Below, piece by piece: positions 1 to 8,975 of a stretch of 23,604 nt of DNA. Made by a program: the position numbers and the translations under genes. The notes beneath the pieces are model-generated. The model was not told the origin of the DNA. It saw only the letters and a program-made list of their open reading frames with translations, and searched no databases. The stretch's first letter is position 1, and each line of letters begins with the position of its first letter. The DNA comes from Flavobacteriales bacterium MED-G22. Lineage in GTDB: Bacteria; Bacteroidota; Bacteroidia; Flavobacteriales; Flavobacteriaceae. The DNA is taken from positions 1-23,604 of the forward strand of contig NTKF01000019.1 of NCBI GenBank assembly GCA_002457295.1, given 5' to 3'.

Positions 1-441
1 ATGAGAAGTAAATATAATCTTTTTGTGGGTGAACGAACGGCAGAAAAAATTAAATTGTTGGTGGGCAGTGCGATAGAAGAGCTTAACAATCCTCCAGAAG
101 AAATGTCAGTTCAGGGTCGAGATTTGCTGACTGGAAAACCCAAACAAGTTGGGATTTCCTATAGTGAAATTGCAAGAGCGATAGACAAATCTCTTGTGCG
201 AATCGAAGATGCCATTATGGAAGCCTTGTCCCAAACACCCCCAGAATTAGCTGCTGACATCTATAATACTGGAATTTATTTGGCAGGAGGAGGCGCATTG
301 CTTAGAGGCCTTGACAAGAGGCTTTCTCTAAAAACGGACCTCCCCATTTATGTTTCAGAAGATCCACTTCAAGCGGTTGTTAGAGGAACAGGTATCGCTC
401 TGAAAAATATTGATCGTTTTAAGACCGTTTTGAAAAAATAA
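1..441 (+). CDS. mreB: Rod shape-determining protein MreB, C-terminal part (5' end outside window)
   Basis: This is the last 146 residues of the bacterial actin homologue that forms membrane-associated filaments and positions the lateral-wall elongation machinery. The frame is open at base 1, and the methionine there is internal: full MreB is about 340-350 residues, so the N-terminal ATPase half lies upstream. Visible MreB signatures are YNLFVGERTAE near the start, then GRDLLTGKP, and the nucleotide-binding segment YLAGGGALLRGL at about residues 93-104. The end, EDPLQAVVRGTGIAL, is also typical of the family. The stop is 6 bases before mreC, and the next four genes overlap, so this is the head of one wall-elongation transcript as far as the window shows. 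Its promoter is not in the window. Identity is near certain from the motifs and the mreC/mreD neighbours. Confidence 0.97.
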   Translation: MRSKYNLFVGERTAEKIKLLVGSAIEELNNPPEEMSVQGRDLLTGKPKQVGISYSEIARAIDKSLVRIEDAIMEALSQTPPELAADIYNTGIYLAGGGALLRGLDKRLSLKTDLPIYVSEDPLQAVVRGTGIALKNIDRFKTVLKK

Positions 442-447
442 AAACTA

Positions 448-1272
448 ATGCAGCGGATTATCAATGCGCTATTGGCCTTCAAAAATGATGTGCTATACAT
501 TGTATTAATGCTGTTTTCTATTATTTTTTTATCTCAAAGGAGCTATTTTCACCAAGCACAAATTGATAAAATCAGTTTATATCTAACAGGGCATATTCAC
601 GAAACCAAGAATAATCTCATGCGTTATTTTCAATTAAGGCATGAAATAGAAAATTTGATTCAAGAAAATCAAATTTTGAAGTCTAAAAATTTACTAATCA
701 AAGAAAGTGAGCTCACAAGTCAATCGAACTCTCCTTTTGGAAATAGTTTTAATTTCTCAATAATTAATTCCAGAGTGATCAATAATAGCCACCACAAAAA
801 AAGAAATTTTGCTTTGATCAATAAGGGTTCAAATGATGGCGTTGAAATTGAAATGGGTGTTATTGGTGCAAATGGGATTTTAGGAATTGTAAATCAAATA
901 AGTCCAAATTATGCCTCTGTAATTTCAATATTGAATCTTGATCTAGGAATCAATGCGAGATTAAAAAACAGCCCTTCTTTTGGAACCCTTCGCTGGATTG
1001 GAAAATCGCCTTATAAAATGCAACTCAATGACATAGTGGCCACAACAAATGTGGCCTTGGGTGATACAGTGGTGAGTAGTGGTAGATCTACTTATTTTCC
1101 AATTGGTGTATCATTAGGGACTATAACAGATATAGAAAAACCGAATACTCAAGGCTATTATGCATTAGAAGTAACACTTTTTACCAGTCCTGTTGAAATG
1201 GAAAATGTTTATATCTTGAAAAATACAGACCGAGAAGAAATTAAGAGTTTGATTGAAAACAATGGACAATGA
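448..1272 (+). CDS. mreC: Rod shape-determining protein MreC
   Basis: MreC is the bitopic periplasmic scaffold that links MreB filaments to PBP2 and RodA and activates wall synthesis. The 274-residue product fits the family: a short cytoplasmic start, one membrane segment at about residues 12-29, a charged helical coiled-coil stretch at about 50-90 (RHEIENLIQENQILKSKN), then the paired beta-barrel domain. Family-like segments in that domain include ALINKGSNDGVEIEMGV and GANGILGIVNQISPNYASV. A later stretch, GDTVVSSGRSTYFPIGVSLG, is also characteristic. Translation starts at ATG 448, six bases after the mreB stop. The stop overlaps the mreD start as ATGA at 1269-1272, which suggests translational coupling. 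Nothing is odd about length or sequence. Confidence 0.96.
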   Translation: MQRIINALLAFKNDVLYIVLMLFSIIFLSQRSYFHQAQIDKISLYLTGHIHETKNNLMRYFQLRHEIENLIQENQILKSKNLLIKESELTSQSNSPFGNSFNFSIINSRVINNSHHKKRNFALINKGSNDGVEIEMGVIGANGILGIVNQISPNYASVISILNLDLGINARLKNSPSFGTLRWIGKSPYKMQLNDIVATTNVALGDTVVSSGRSTYFPIGVSLGTITDIEKPNTQGYYALEVTLFTSPVEMENVYILKNTDREEIKSLIENNGQ

Positions 1273-1772
1273 AAACATTTGATTTTTCAATATTGATTAC
1301 ATTTTTCTTTTTGGTTTTCTTACAGGTAATTCTGTTCAACGGTTTCTATTTTTTCGGCACCATCAACCCATTAATTTATGTTTTTTTCTTTTTTCGCTAT
1401 AGGTTAGATAAAAATCAAACTCAATTTATTTTACTTGCTTTTTTATTGGGTTTTACAATTGATTTATTAACTCAGAGTGCAGGAGGACACACTATTAGTG
1501 CAATTAGTATCGCCTATTTAAGACCACAACTTATTTCGTTAAGCCTTGGACGTTTTCTTAAGGAAACCTCTCCTTCCTTAAATCAAATTTCAATTTATAA
1601 TCAATTCCTTTTTTCAATGTGGGTTGTTTTTATCCATCACTTGATTTATTTCTTTGTTATTTATTTGAGCTTTTCTTCACTTTTGATTGTTTTTCAAAAA
1701 ACTTTTTTCACAGGAATTTTTACTTTAGTTTTCATTTGGATTGGGCACCTTTTTTTTAAGCAAAAGAAATGA
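1269..1772 (+). CDS. mreD: Rod shape-determining protein MreD
   Basis: This is a 167-residue, very hydrophobic protein with about five predicted membrane segments, the usual size and form of MreD. MreD is the small integral membrane partner of MreC in the elongasome. Sequence alone is weakly conserved in this family. The call rests on the topology, the short polar motif FTIDLLTQSAGGHTISAI in the middle (the FxxGxxxDxxS-like region of MreD), and the position between mreC and mrdA. It overlaps mreC by 4 bases and mrdA by 4 bases (ATGA at 1769-1772), so expression is likely coupled throughout the cluster. Aromatic and lysine-rich codon use matches its neighbours. Confidence 0.93.
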   Translation: MKTFDFSILITFFFLVFLQVILFNGFYFFGTINPLIYVFFFFRYRLDKNQTQFILLAFLLGFTIDLLTQSAGGHTISAISIAYLRPQLISLSLGRFLKETSPSLNQISIYNQFLFSMWVVFIHHLIYFFVIYLSFSSLLIVFQKTFFTGIFTLVFIWIGHLFFKQKK

Positions 1773-3622
1773 TTCGCAAGTATTTTTTTATCGGTGTTAT
1801 AGCACTCGTAAGTTTTGGTTTTACGGCACAGCTTGTCTATCTCCAATTAGTCCAAAACAAATACAAACTCTTATCAGACAATAATGCTATTTTAAAACAA
1901 ACCATTTATCCAGAAAGAGGATTAATTTATGATCGCAATGGCACTTTGTTAGTAGGAAATCAACCCGCTTATGATTTGCTATATGTGCCAGAAAATGGTT
2001 CAGCATTTGATACATTAGAAGTTTGTCAAATCATATCAATTTCGAAAGTTGATTTAATTCAACAAATACGAAAGGCTAAAAAATATTCATACAAGTTACC
2101 GTCTATCATTACGCAACAAGTATCGCAAGAAGAATACGCCCTTTTTCAAGAAAAAAACTGGAAGTACCCTGGTTTCTATTTGCAAAAAAAATCCATACGA
2201 GATTATCACATCCAATCGATGGCAAATGTACTTGGATACATAAGTGAAGTAAATTCTAATGAACTAAAAAATAGACCAAGTTATGAGTTGGGAGAACAAA
2301 TTGGTAGGCAAGGCATAGAAAGAACCTATGAAAATTTTTTAAGAGGTAAAAAAGGGGTAGCCTATTTTCAAAAAGACCGTTTCAATAGAATTATTGGCCC
2401 CTACGAAGAAGGCATCTATGACCAACAACCCACTGCTTCATCTAATTTATTTCTAACTATAGATCACGAATTGCAAAATTATGGTGCTGACCTTCTCCAA
2501 AATAAGCGTGGCGGGATTGTTGCCATCGAACCTGAAACTGGAGAAATTTTAGCCTTAATTACAGCACCAACCTATGAACCTAAAAACTTAGAAGGTAGAA
2601 AACGTTCTAATTATTTTAATCTTCTACGAAAAGATACTATTTCAAAACCTCTTTTTGACAGAGCGCTTCAAGCAGAATATGCACCTGGATCGCCATTCAA
2701 ACTTTTGAATGGTTTAATTGGACTCGAGGAGAAAGTAATCAATCCAACTACCTCTTTCATTTGCCAAGGCGGTCATTATTATGCCCGAAATGCCTTTATG
2801 GAATGTCACTGTTCTCCTGGAACTGTAAACCATTTGGTAGAAGGTATATATAGGTCATGCAATACCTATTTTGCCCAAACATACAAAGGAATAATAAACT
2901 CAAGCACTTCCGTTCAAGAAGGTATCGATAAATGGAATAACCATTTGAAAAGCTTTGGTTTAGGTGACTATTTAGGCTATGACCTCCCCACTGGACGCCC
3001 CGGTTTTATTCCAACCAGCCAATACTATGATCGTTGGTATCCAAACAAAAGCTGGAGCGCACCTACCGTAATTTCAAATGCTATTGGGCAAGGTGAAATT
3101 TTGACAACCCCCATCCAAATGGCAAATTTTACGGCTGCCATTGCGAATAGAGGATATTTTATAAAACCACATTTCACTAAAAATACCATAGACTCTATGG
3201 ACCTCATCAAGAAGAAAACATCTATTTCCCCTGAAAACTTTGAACCAATAATAGAAGGTATGCATCAAGTTGTTGAAAGGGGTACTGCAAGAATTGCAAA
3301 AATAAAAGGCATTGAAATCTGTGGTAAAACAGGAACTGTAGAAAATTTTATTAAACTTGATGGCAAAAAAACACAACTGACAGATCATTCCATTTTTGTA
3401 GCATTTGCACCCAAAGAGAATCCAAAAATTGCTATTGCAGTTTTTATAGAACACGGCTACTGGGGAAGTCGTTGGGCTGCTCCCATCGCAAGTTTGATGA
3501 TTGAAAAATACCTCAATAAAAAAATACAACGGAAATGGCTGGAAAATCGAATGCTAAATGGAAGTTTAGAAGCTGAATATGCAAAACCTTATTCAGGAAA
3601 ATCATTTGTAATCAATGAATAA
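1769..3622 (+). CDS. mrdA: Penicillin-binding protein 2 (elongasome transpeptidase)
   Basis: This is a class B PBP that crosslinks peptidoglycan during lateral-wall growth and works with the glycosyltransferase RodA encoded next. The 617-residue protein has an N-terminal membrane anchor (about 5-27) and a PBP-dimer domain starting with PERGLIYDRNG (about 48-58) and including EQIGRQGIERTYE. The penicillin-binding transpeptidase domain runs from about 240 to the C-terminal region. The three catalytic motifs are intact: SPFK at 308-311 with nucleophile Ser308, SCN at 363-365, and KTGT at 520-523. A CHC pair near residues 346-348 precedes the SCN motif; I believe it is common in Bacteroidota PBP2. 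The start overlaps mreD by 4 bases and the end overlaps rodA by 8 bases. Length and motifs indicate a functional enzyme. Confidence 0.96.
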   Translation: MIRKYFFIGVIALVSFGFTAQLVYLQLVQNKYKLLSDNNAILKQTIYPERGLIYDRNGTLLVGNQPAYDLLYVPENGSAFDTLEVCQIISISKVDLIQQIRKAKKYSYKLPSIITQQVSQEEYALFQEKNWKYPGFYLQKKSIRDYHIQSMANVLGYISEVNSNELKNRPSYELGEQIGRQGIERTYENFLRGKKGVAYFQKDRFNRIIGPYEEGIYDQQPTASSNLFLTIDHELQNYGADLLQNKRGGIVAIEPETGEILALITAPTYEPKNLEGRKRSNYFNLLRKDTISKPLFDRALQAEYAPGSPFKLLNGLIGLEEKVINPTTSFICQGGHYYARNAFMECHCSPGTVNHLVEGIYRSCNTYFAQTYKGIINSSTSVQEGIDKWNNHLKSFGLGDYLGYDLPTGRPGFIPTSQYYDRWYPNKSWSAPTVISNAIGQGEILTTPIQMANFTAAIANRGYFIKPHFTKNTIDSMDLIKKKTSISPENFEPIIEGMHQVVERGTARIAKIKGIEICGKTGTVENFIKLDGKKTQLTDHSIFVAFAPKENPKIAIAVFIEHGYWGSRWAAPIASLMIEKYLNKKIQRKWLENRMLNGSLEAEYAKPYSGKSFVINE

Positions 3623-4868
3623 TCAACTTCTTTTGCGGGTTGATTGGTGGGCTGTTTTATGTTATTTTATTCTGGTTACATTTGGTCTCGTCAACATCTA
3701 TTCGAACATTTATAATGGTGTTACCCTATCACTTTTTGATTTTTCTAATATCATTGGAAAACAGGTTTGGTTTTTTATCATTTGTTTGATTATTTGGATT
3801 CCTGTTTTATACATCAATTCAGCCCTTTTTGAACACCTAGCCTTCATCCTTTACAGCATCATGATAATTTTACTTTTAGGTCTTTTTGTTTTTGGAATAA
3901 CTATATCGGGTGCCACTTCTTGGTATGATTTTGGAGGAATACGTTTGCAGCCTTCTGAGTTTTCAAAAATTGCTGTGAGCTTATTGATTGCTTTTATTTT
4001 AAGTGGTATTGATGCGCATTTAAATAAGAGGCAAACTTTTTTGAAGTTTTGGATTATTATTTTACTCCCCGCTCTACTCATTATCGCTCAGCCAGACCCT
4101 GGAAGTGCATTAGTTTTTATGAGTTTAATCTTTGTTTTTATTAGAGAAGGGGGCAGTTTTTATGTATTGATATTGAGTGTAGCTTCCCTGTTCATTTTTA
4201 TACTTACCATCTTATTAAACCCCATCAATACTTCAATCGGAATCGCTTTAGTTTTAATTTTAATAATCTACTATGTCAGGAGACAATCAAAAAAAAATAG
4301 GCTTTGGTCCAACTTTTTGATCCTTTTTGGGTGCATTGGTTTTTCCTTCTCCGTAAATTTTATTTTTAATGAAGTTTTTGAACAGCACCACCGAGATCGA
4401 ATAAATTTAACATTGGGGTTGATTGAGGATGTAAAAGGCATAGGCTATAATGTCAATCAGTCTAAAATTGCTATCGGTTCTGGAGCTTTCAATGGTAAGG
4501 GATTTCTAAATGGGTCACAAACTAAAGGTGGGTTTGTGCCTGAACAACATACTGACTTTATTTTCAGTACTATTGGAGAAGAATGGGGGTTTGTAGGTAG
4601 TTTCGGATTAGTGTTGCTCTACACTTTTTTTATTTCAAGAATCATTATTCGTGCTGAAAAACACACCCATTCCTTCCCACGCATTTTTTCTTATTGTTTT
4701 GCTAGCATATTGTTTGTTCATTTTGCCATAAACATTGGAATGACAATTGGATTGTTTCCCATCATTGGAATTCCACTCCCTTTTATAAGTTATGGAGGAT
4801 CGAGTTTGCTTGCCTTTAGTTTGTTCTTTTTTATCTATTTAAATCTAGACGCTAATCGATTATCTTAG
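3615..4868 (+). CDS. rodA: Peptidoglycan glycosyltransferase RodA (SEDS family)
   Basis: This is a SEDS-family polytopic membrane protein that polymerises lipid II into glycan strands during elongation, paired with PBP2. The 417 residues contain about ten hydrophobic segments and the family signatures LQPSEFSKIA (about 111-120), QPDPGSALV (about 159-167), FVPEQHTDFIFSTIGEEWGF (about 307-326) and FISYGGSSLLA near the C-terminus. By the alignment I recall, Asp314 in the EQHTDF segment matches the essential Asp of other RodA proteins. The ATG at 3615 lies inside the end of mrdA (8-base overlap). An elongated loop with YYVRRQSKKN near 220-230 is unremarkable for Bacteroidota. This is the last gene of the mre cluster, and its stop is one base from the stop of the convergent permease gene. 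Confidence 0.96.
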   Translation: MNNQLLLRVDWWAVLCYFILVTFGLVNIYSNIYNGVTLSLFDFSNIIGKQVWFFIICLIIWIPVLYINSALFEHLAFILYSIMIILLLGLFVFGITISGATSWYDFGGIRLQPSEFSKIAVSLLIAFILSGIDAHLNKRQTFLKFWIIILLPALLIIAQPDPGSALVFMSLIFVFIREGGSFYVLILSVASLFIFILTILLNPINTSIGIALVLILIIYYVRRQSKKNRLWSNFLILFGCIGFSFSVNFIFNEVFEQHHRDRINLTLGLIEDVKGIGYNVNQSKIAIGSGAFNGKGFLNGSQTKGGFVPEQHTDFIFSTIGEEWGFVGSFGLVLLYTFFISRIIIRAEKHTHSFPRIFSYCFASILFVHFAINIGMTIGLFPIIGIPLPFISYGGSSLLAFSLFFFIYLNLDANRLS

Positions 4869-4869
4869 A

Positions 4870-5931
4870 TCAGTTTCTGACGTCTAGGTGATCTCTTAAG
4901 TTATTGCCTAATAGCATAAATGAAAGGACTAATAACATAATTGCAGCACCAGGCAGAAGGGCTAGATATGCTTTTCCTAAAAGCAAATAGCGAAAATGAT
5001 CTTTGACCATTCCTCCCCAGCTAGGCACTGGAGGTTGGGCGCCAATTCCCAAAAAGCTAAGCCCACTTTCCATCAAAATGGCACTTGCAAAATTAGCTGC
5101 AGATATTACAATTAGTGAGCTAATAACGGTTGGAAGGATGTGTTTTACCAATATTCTAAAATCAGAAAACCCTAAAACTTTTACTGCTTGTATATACAGC
5201 TTTTCTTTTGTGGCTTTAACTTGTCCACGCACCACACGAGCTACTTCAACCCACATACTCAAACCAACAGCTAAAAAAACTTGCCAAAAACCACGCCCAA
5301 GGGCTAGAACAATGGCAATAACCAATAATAAAGTGGGGATGGCCCAAACCACATTGATCAATGCCATAATCAAGCGATCAATCCTACCCCCAAAATAGCC
5401 AGCTATTGCTCCAAACAAAACCCCAACCAATAATGAAATAAATACGGCTATCAAACCTATTCCAAGTGAAATTCTAGCGCCTAAGATGAGTCGACTAAGC
5501 AAATCGCGTCCATATAAATCTGTCCCTAAATAGTATTTTTTCTTGACAAGAAAATTTTCCTCTATATGCTTTGGATCAGAGGTTGGAAAATTGTGCAGCG
5601 GAATAGAATCTTTTTTACTACTTGACCCAAAAGGATAAAAGAATAAAGTCTCTTCCTGAAAATAATATTCTTTAATCGGAAGTAATTCATACCCAATTTC
5701 TTTTAATTTATTATCCGTTGATAAAGAATTTTGAATAAGCGGTTTGTTTAAAATCCAAGTCTTAAAACCAGGTGGCTGTGAATGCACAGCCAATAGCATT
5801 TGGTTTGCATTTTCAGTCTTATCAGGAATGATATAACTAGCGAAAATGGCAAGAAAGCTTACCAGTAAGATATAGGAAGCACTAAATATGGATGAAAAAT
5901 CAATTCCCTTTTTTCTGAAGAAATAATTCAT
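4870..5931 (-). CDS. ABC transporter permease, OppC/DppC-like
   Basis: This is an inner-membrane permease of the binding-protein-dependent peptide (or nickel) transport type. Of 353 residues, the first has a membrane helix at about 18-35. The conserved permease domain starts with LGTDLYGRDLLSRLILGAR (about 135-153) and includes the cytoplasmic coupling (EAA-like) region around VKVLGFSDFRILVKHILP (about 250-267). It ends with SFLGIGAQPPVPSWGGM (about 292-308). Between helix 1 and the permease core is an insertion of about 100 residues (about 37-134), longer than in typical proteobacterial OppC and presumably periplasmic. No OppB, ATPase or binding-protein gene is adjacent, so partners must be encoded elsewhere. 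It follows prc on the same strand after 21 bases and probably shares its transcript. Substrate is not determined; oligopeptide is the family default. Confidence 0.9.
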   Translation of the reverse strand: MNYFFRKKGIDFSSIFSASYILLVSFLAIFASYIIPDKTENANQMLLAVHSQPPGFKTWILNKPLIQNSLSTDNKLKEIGYELLPIKEYYFQEETLFFYPFGSSSKKDSIPLHNFPTSDPKHIEENFLVKKKYYLGTDLYGRDLLSRLILGARISLGIGLIAVFISLLVGVLFGAIAGYFGGRIDRLIMALINVVWAIPTLLLVIAIVLALGRGFWQVFLAVGLSMWVEVARVVRGQVKATKEKLYIQAVKVLGFSDFRILVKHILPTVISSLIVISAANFASAILMESGLSFLGIGAQPPVPSWGGMVKDHFRYLLLGKAYLALLPGAAIMLLVLSFMLLGNNLRDHLDVRN

Positions 5932-5952
5932 TTTTCCTCTAAAAAATCGTCT

Positions 5953-8091
5953 TTATTCAAACGTAGAGGCCGTTTTGATGGGTTTTGGTTTTGCTAAATT
6001 ATGACTAAGATCGCTCAAAATATGAACAGCTTCATAGATATAGAGATCCTTTTTTAGGCTTTTTTGCCACCGCTCCCTTTTCTCATTAAAATCTTCAGTT
6101 ATAGCACCTTTGTGGCTCGCATCAGGAAGCCATTGAAATTGATATTCTGACTCAAATGAGTTTATTTTTTCAAATTTCTCAGAAAGAGACTTGTTCTTCG
6201 AGCGCTCTGTTTTAAAGTCATCAAAGGTTAAAGAGTATTCTGATTTATTTTGTTGTTTTTTAACCCACTGAGCTTGTTCATCTATCAAATCAACCAAAGG
6301 GTTGTTTTTTAATCGATTTTGGCTATTCGCTATGGCCTCGTCATAATTGAGTTGAAATTTCCATGGCTCATAATTTGCAGGCGTAATTCTGTCCCACGGC
6401 AAGGGGTTGTCTTGATCTTTTTCACCCATCTCTACATAAGCATATCGATCTGGAAAAACAATGTCAGACTGGACGCCTTCTAATTGAGTTGATCTCCCGT
6501 TGATTCTATAAAATTTATCAGTAGTTACTTTTAAAGCGCCTAAATCACCATAGGTACTGTTTGATATAATACTATTGAGATCTACCATATTTTGGACAGT
6601 TCCTTTGCCATAGGTCTGTTTACTTCCCAATACAATCGCACGTTTATAGTCTTGAAGTGCACCCGCAATAATTTCTGAAGCAGATGCAGAAAATTCATTT
6701 ACTAATACTACTAAAGGTCCATCCCAAACAATGCTGCGATCTGTATCACTCAAAACTTCTTTTCTTCCTCCTGTACTTTTTACTTGCACAACAGGCCCTT
6801 GCTCAATAAAATAACCTGTCATATCAACCACCGTTTTAAGTGAGCCACCTCCGTTATTTCTCAAATCCAATATAATTCCAGAAACCCCTTTGGCTTTTAG
6901 TTGTTCTAATTCTTTTCTCACATCTGTAGCCGCGTTTCGTTGGCCATAATCATTAAAACTGACATAAAATTTAGGGAGTTCAATAAGACCAAATTTCTTA
7001 TTTTCTATTTCAATTAAGGAAGAACGGGCAAAGGTTTCATCCAATTCGACAATATCTCGAACCACAGGCACCACCTCAATTTTTCCATCCACTCGTTTAA
7101 CTTTTAAGTAGACCGTTGTTCCTTTGGGCCCTTTGATCAATTTTATAGCATCTTCTAAGCGCATACCAGAAATAGAAATACCTGTTTCGTTTTCTTGTGC
7201 AACTTCTAGAATAAGATCTCCTACTTCCAATAGCTCTCCTCTCCATACGGGACCCCCAGAAATGACTTCTACAATTTTGACTTCTCCATTTCGTTTTTCA
7301 AGTCGAGCACCAATTCCTTCAAACTTACCAGAAATGCTCATGTCAAAACGTTCTTTATCATTAGGGGCAAAATAAAATGTATGCGGGTCAAATTGGGTTA
7401 CAATGGCATTGATGTAGAATTCAAACCAGTCTTTTCTTTCAAGTTCATTATAGCTTTCAAAAAAGGCTTTCATGTTGTCAAGAGTTGTTTCTCTAGCCTC
7501 TTGCTCTAAAATTGAGTCAGCTTTCATTTCATATTCTGGATCTTGCTCTTTTTTCTGCACCTCATTTTCTTTCAAAGTGGTGAATCGCTCCAAAATATCT
7601 AACTTAAACCGTTTACGCCATCTGTCTTCTAACTCTTTGTTCGATTTTGCATAGGGCAAATTTTCATAATCGAGATTTATTTTTTCAACAACAGTAAACT
7701 CAAAAGGCTGCTCTAACAAAGAATTGTATAAAAGTTCTACTTGACTCATTCTCTCCATCAAAAGGTCATAAGCTCTATCAAAAAAATCTAAAGAAGTTTG
7801 TTTGAACTGATCATCAATTTCAAATTTGAATCGTTCCAATGAGCGGATATCGGCATTTAAAAAGAACCGACGTTGCCCATCTACCGATTTCAAAAAATCA
7901 AAGAAAACATTTTCAGAAAATTTGTCATCTAGTGTTTTAGGATCATAATGACCCCTTTCTAACACATAAGATATAATTTCCATTAAAAATTTATCTTTTT
8001 CAGGATTCTTTTCATTTACAGTGACACCATAAACTACTGTGGTGATCAGCAAAGAAATTCCAACGGTATACAGATAAAATCGCTTTTTCAT
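5953..8091 (-). CDS. prc: Tail-specific protease Prc (C-terminal processing peptidase, S41)
   Basis: This periplasmic serine protease degrades or processes exported proteins from their C-terminus; in other bacteria it acts on envelope proteins, including peptidoglycan enzymes. The 712 residues begin with a signal or anchor helix (about 5-23), then the N-terminal helical domain of Prc. A PDZ domain follows at about 255-335 (GIGARLEKRNG, VGDLILEVAQ), then the S41 catalytic domain (LDLRNNGGGSLK at about 409-420). The FSASASEIIAGALQDY segment holds the likely nucleophile Ser470, and TYGKGTVQ holds the likely general base Lys496. The C-terminal 150 residues match the long extension of Prc rather than short CtpA. 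The ATG at 8091 is the only sensible start, since it places the signal helix at the N-terminus. The oppC-like gene follows. Confidence 0.94.
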   Translation of the reverse strand: MKKRFYLYTVGISLLITTVVYGVTVNEKNPEKDKFLMEIISYVLERGHYDPKTLDDKFSENVFFDFLKSVDGQRRFFLNADIRSLERFKFEIDDQFKQTSLDFFDRAYDLLMERMSQVELLYNSLLEQPFEFTVVEKINLDYENLPYAKSNKELEDRWRKRFKLDILERFTTLKENEVQKKEQDPEYEMKADSILEQEARETTLDNMKAFFESYNELERKDWFEFYINAIVTQFDPHTFYFAPNDKERFDMSISGKFEGIGARLEKRNGEVKIVEVISGGPVWRGELLEVGDLILEVAQENETGISISGMRLEDAIKLIKGPKGTTVYLKVKRVDGKIEVVPVVRDIVELDETFARSSLIEIENKKFGLIELPKFYVSFNDYGQRNAATDVRKELEQLKAKGVSGIILDLRNNGGGSLKTVVDMTGYFIEQGPVVQVKSTGGRKEVLSDTDRSIVWDGPLVVLVNEFSASASEIIAGALQDYKRAIVLGSKQTYGKGTVQNMVDLNSIISNSTYGDLGALKVTTDKFYRINGRSTQLEGVQSDIVFPDRYAYVEMGEKDQDNPLPWDRITPANYEPWKFQLNYDEAIANSQNRLKNNPLVDLIDEQAQWVKKQQNKSEYSLTFDDFKTERSKNKSLSEKFEKINSFESEYQFQWLPDASHKGAITEDFNEKRERWQKSLKKDLYIYEAVHILSDLSHNLAKPKPIKTASTFE

Positions 8092-8184
8092 AGTCTTTTT
8101 AGATTTTATAGGAACTCTAAAGATATGGATTCTGCTAAAAAGTTGATGTTAATAATGATATAAATAAACTCACTGGTTATTTCA

Positions 8185-8192
8185 TACCTTTG
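8185..8192 (+). promoter_or_regulatory. Promoter -7 element for surE
   Basis: TACCTTTG is an exact match to the Bacteroidota -7 consensus TAnnTTTG and ends 12 bases before the surE ATG, which would leave a leader of only about 6-8 bases. I see no good TTTG at the usual 19-base spacing upstream, so only half of the promoter is recognisable. It lies in the 113-base region between the divergent prc and surE genes. On the other strand a weaker TATCTTTA (8118-8125) could serve prc. Confidence 0.55.
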
Positions 8193-8204
8193 TCTTTTAA
8201 TTAG

Positions 8205-8975
8205 ATGCAAAAAAAACCACTCATATTAGTCACCAATGACGACGGAATTACTGCTCCAGGATTAAGAGCCTTAATTTCAGTTATGAATCACTTAGGAGAG
8301 GTTGTCGTTGTAGCCCCTGACAGTCCTCAATCAGGCATGGGCCATGCCATAACAATTAATTCAACGCTTCAATGTAGCCAGATCAAACTCGATGAAGGAC
8401 CACAAAAGGAATATAGCTGTTCAGGAACACCTGCCGATTGTGTGAAATTGGGTATCAATGAATTACTTTATCGCAAACCTGATTTGTGTGTTTCTGGAAT
8501 CAATCATGGCTCTAACTCTTCTATCAATGTTATTTATTCTGGAACGATGAGTGCGGCTGTTGAAGCTGGAATTGAAGGCATCCCTGCTATAGGTTTTTCA
8601 TTGTTGGATTTTCGTTGGGCTGCAGATTTTGAACCAGTGATGCCCTTTGTCAAAAAAATCACTCAACAAGCCTTAGAAAATTTGATTCCAAAGGGTGTTG
8701 TACTAAACGTCAACTTTCCTGTTCCAAAAGAGCAAAAAATTAAAGGAATTAAAATTTGTCGGCAGGCAAATGCCTATTGGGTTGAGAAATTTGATAAAAG
8801 AACCAATCCTCAAGGAAAAGAATATTATTGGCTCACTGGAGATTTTATCAATGAAGATAAAGGAGAAGACACAGACGAATGGGCATTGAAAAATGGGTAT
8901 ATATCAATAGTGCCTACACAATTTGATTTGACAGCCCACCACAGCATTCAGCAGTTGAACACATGGAATTTTTAA
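8205..8975 (+). CDS. surE: 5'/3'-nucleotidase SurE
   Basis: SurE is a metal-dependent nucleoside monophosphatase associated with stationary-phase survival. The 256-residue length is standard. Metal and active-site motifs are complete: LVTNDDGITAPGL at 8-20 with Asp12 and Asp13, the APDSPQSGMGHA loop at about 37-48 with Ser43, and SGINHGSNSS at about 97-106 with Asn100. The segment YSGTMSAAVEA follows at about 111-121. A TACCTTTG promoter element sits just upstream. The last 13 bases overlap the next reading frame, and lpxB follows, so surE heads a likely surE-membrane protein-lpxB operon. The link with lipid A synthesis is positional, not biochemical. Confidence 0.95.
   Translation: MQKKPLILVTNDDGITAPGLRALISVMNHLGEVVVVAPDSPQSGMGHAITINSTLQCSQIKLDEGPQKEYSCSGTPADCVKLGINELLYRKPDLCVSGINHGSNSSINVIYSGTMSAAVEAGIEGIPAIGFSLLDFRWAADFEPVMPFVKKITQQALENLIPKGVVLNVNFPVPKEQKIKGIKICRQANAYWVEKFDKRTNPQGKEYYWLTGDFINEDKGEDTDEWALKNGYISIVPTQFDLTAHHSIQQLNTWNF

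Noticed and set aside
3074..3529. 151-residue open frame antisense to mrdA
   Set aside because: It lies entirely within the PBP2 transpeptidase coding region, whose catalytic motifs are intact. Its translation is Cys/Phe-rich with no family pattern.
4867..4894. Inverted repeat AGATCA / TGATCT across the rodA-permease junction
   Set aside because: Only six base pairs with a 16-base loop and no T-run on either side, too weak to call a bidirectional terminator.
5003..5398. 131-residue open frame antisense to the permease gene
   Set aside because: Fully inside the conserved permease domain, with low-complexity Thr/Lys-rich translation and no motif.
8095..8142. CTTTTTAG / CTAAAAAG inverted repeat between prc and surE
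   Set aside because: Eight A/T-rich pairs separated by 32 bases are easily expected by chance in this composition and match no known site.
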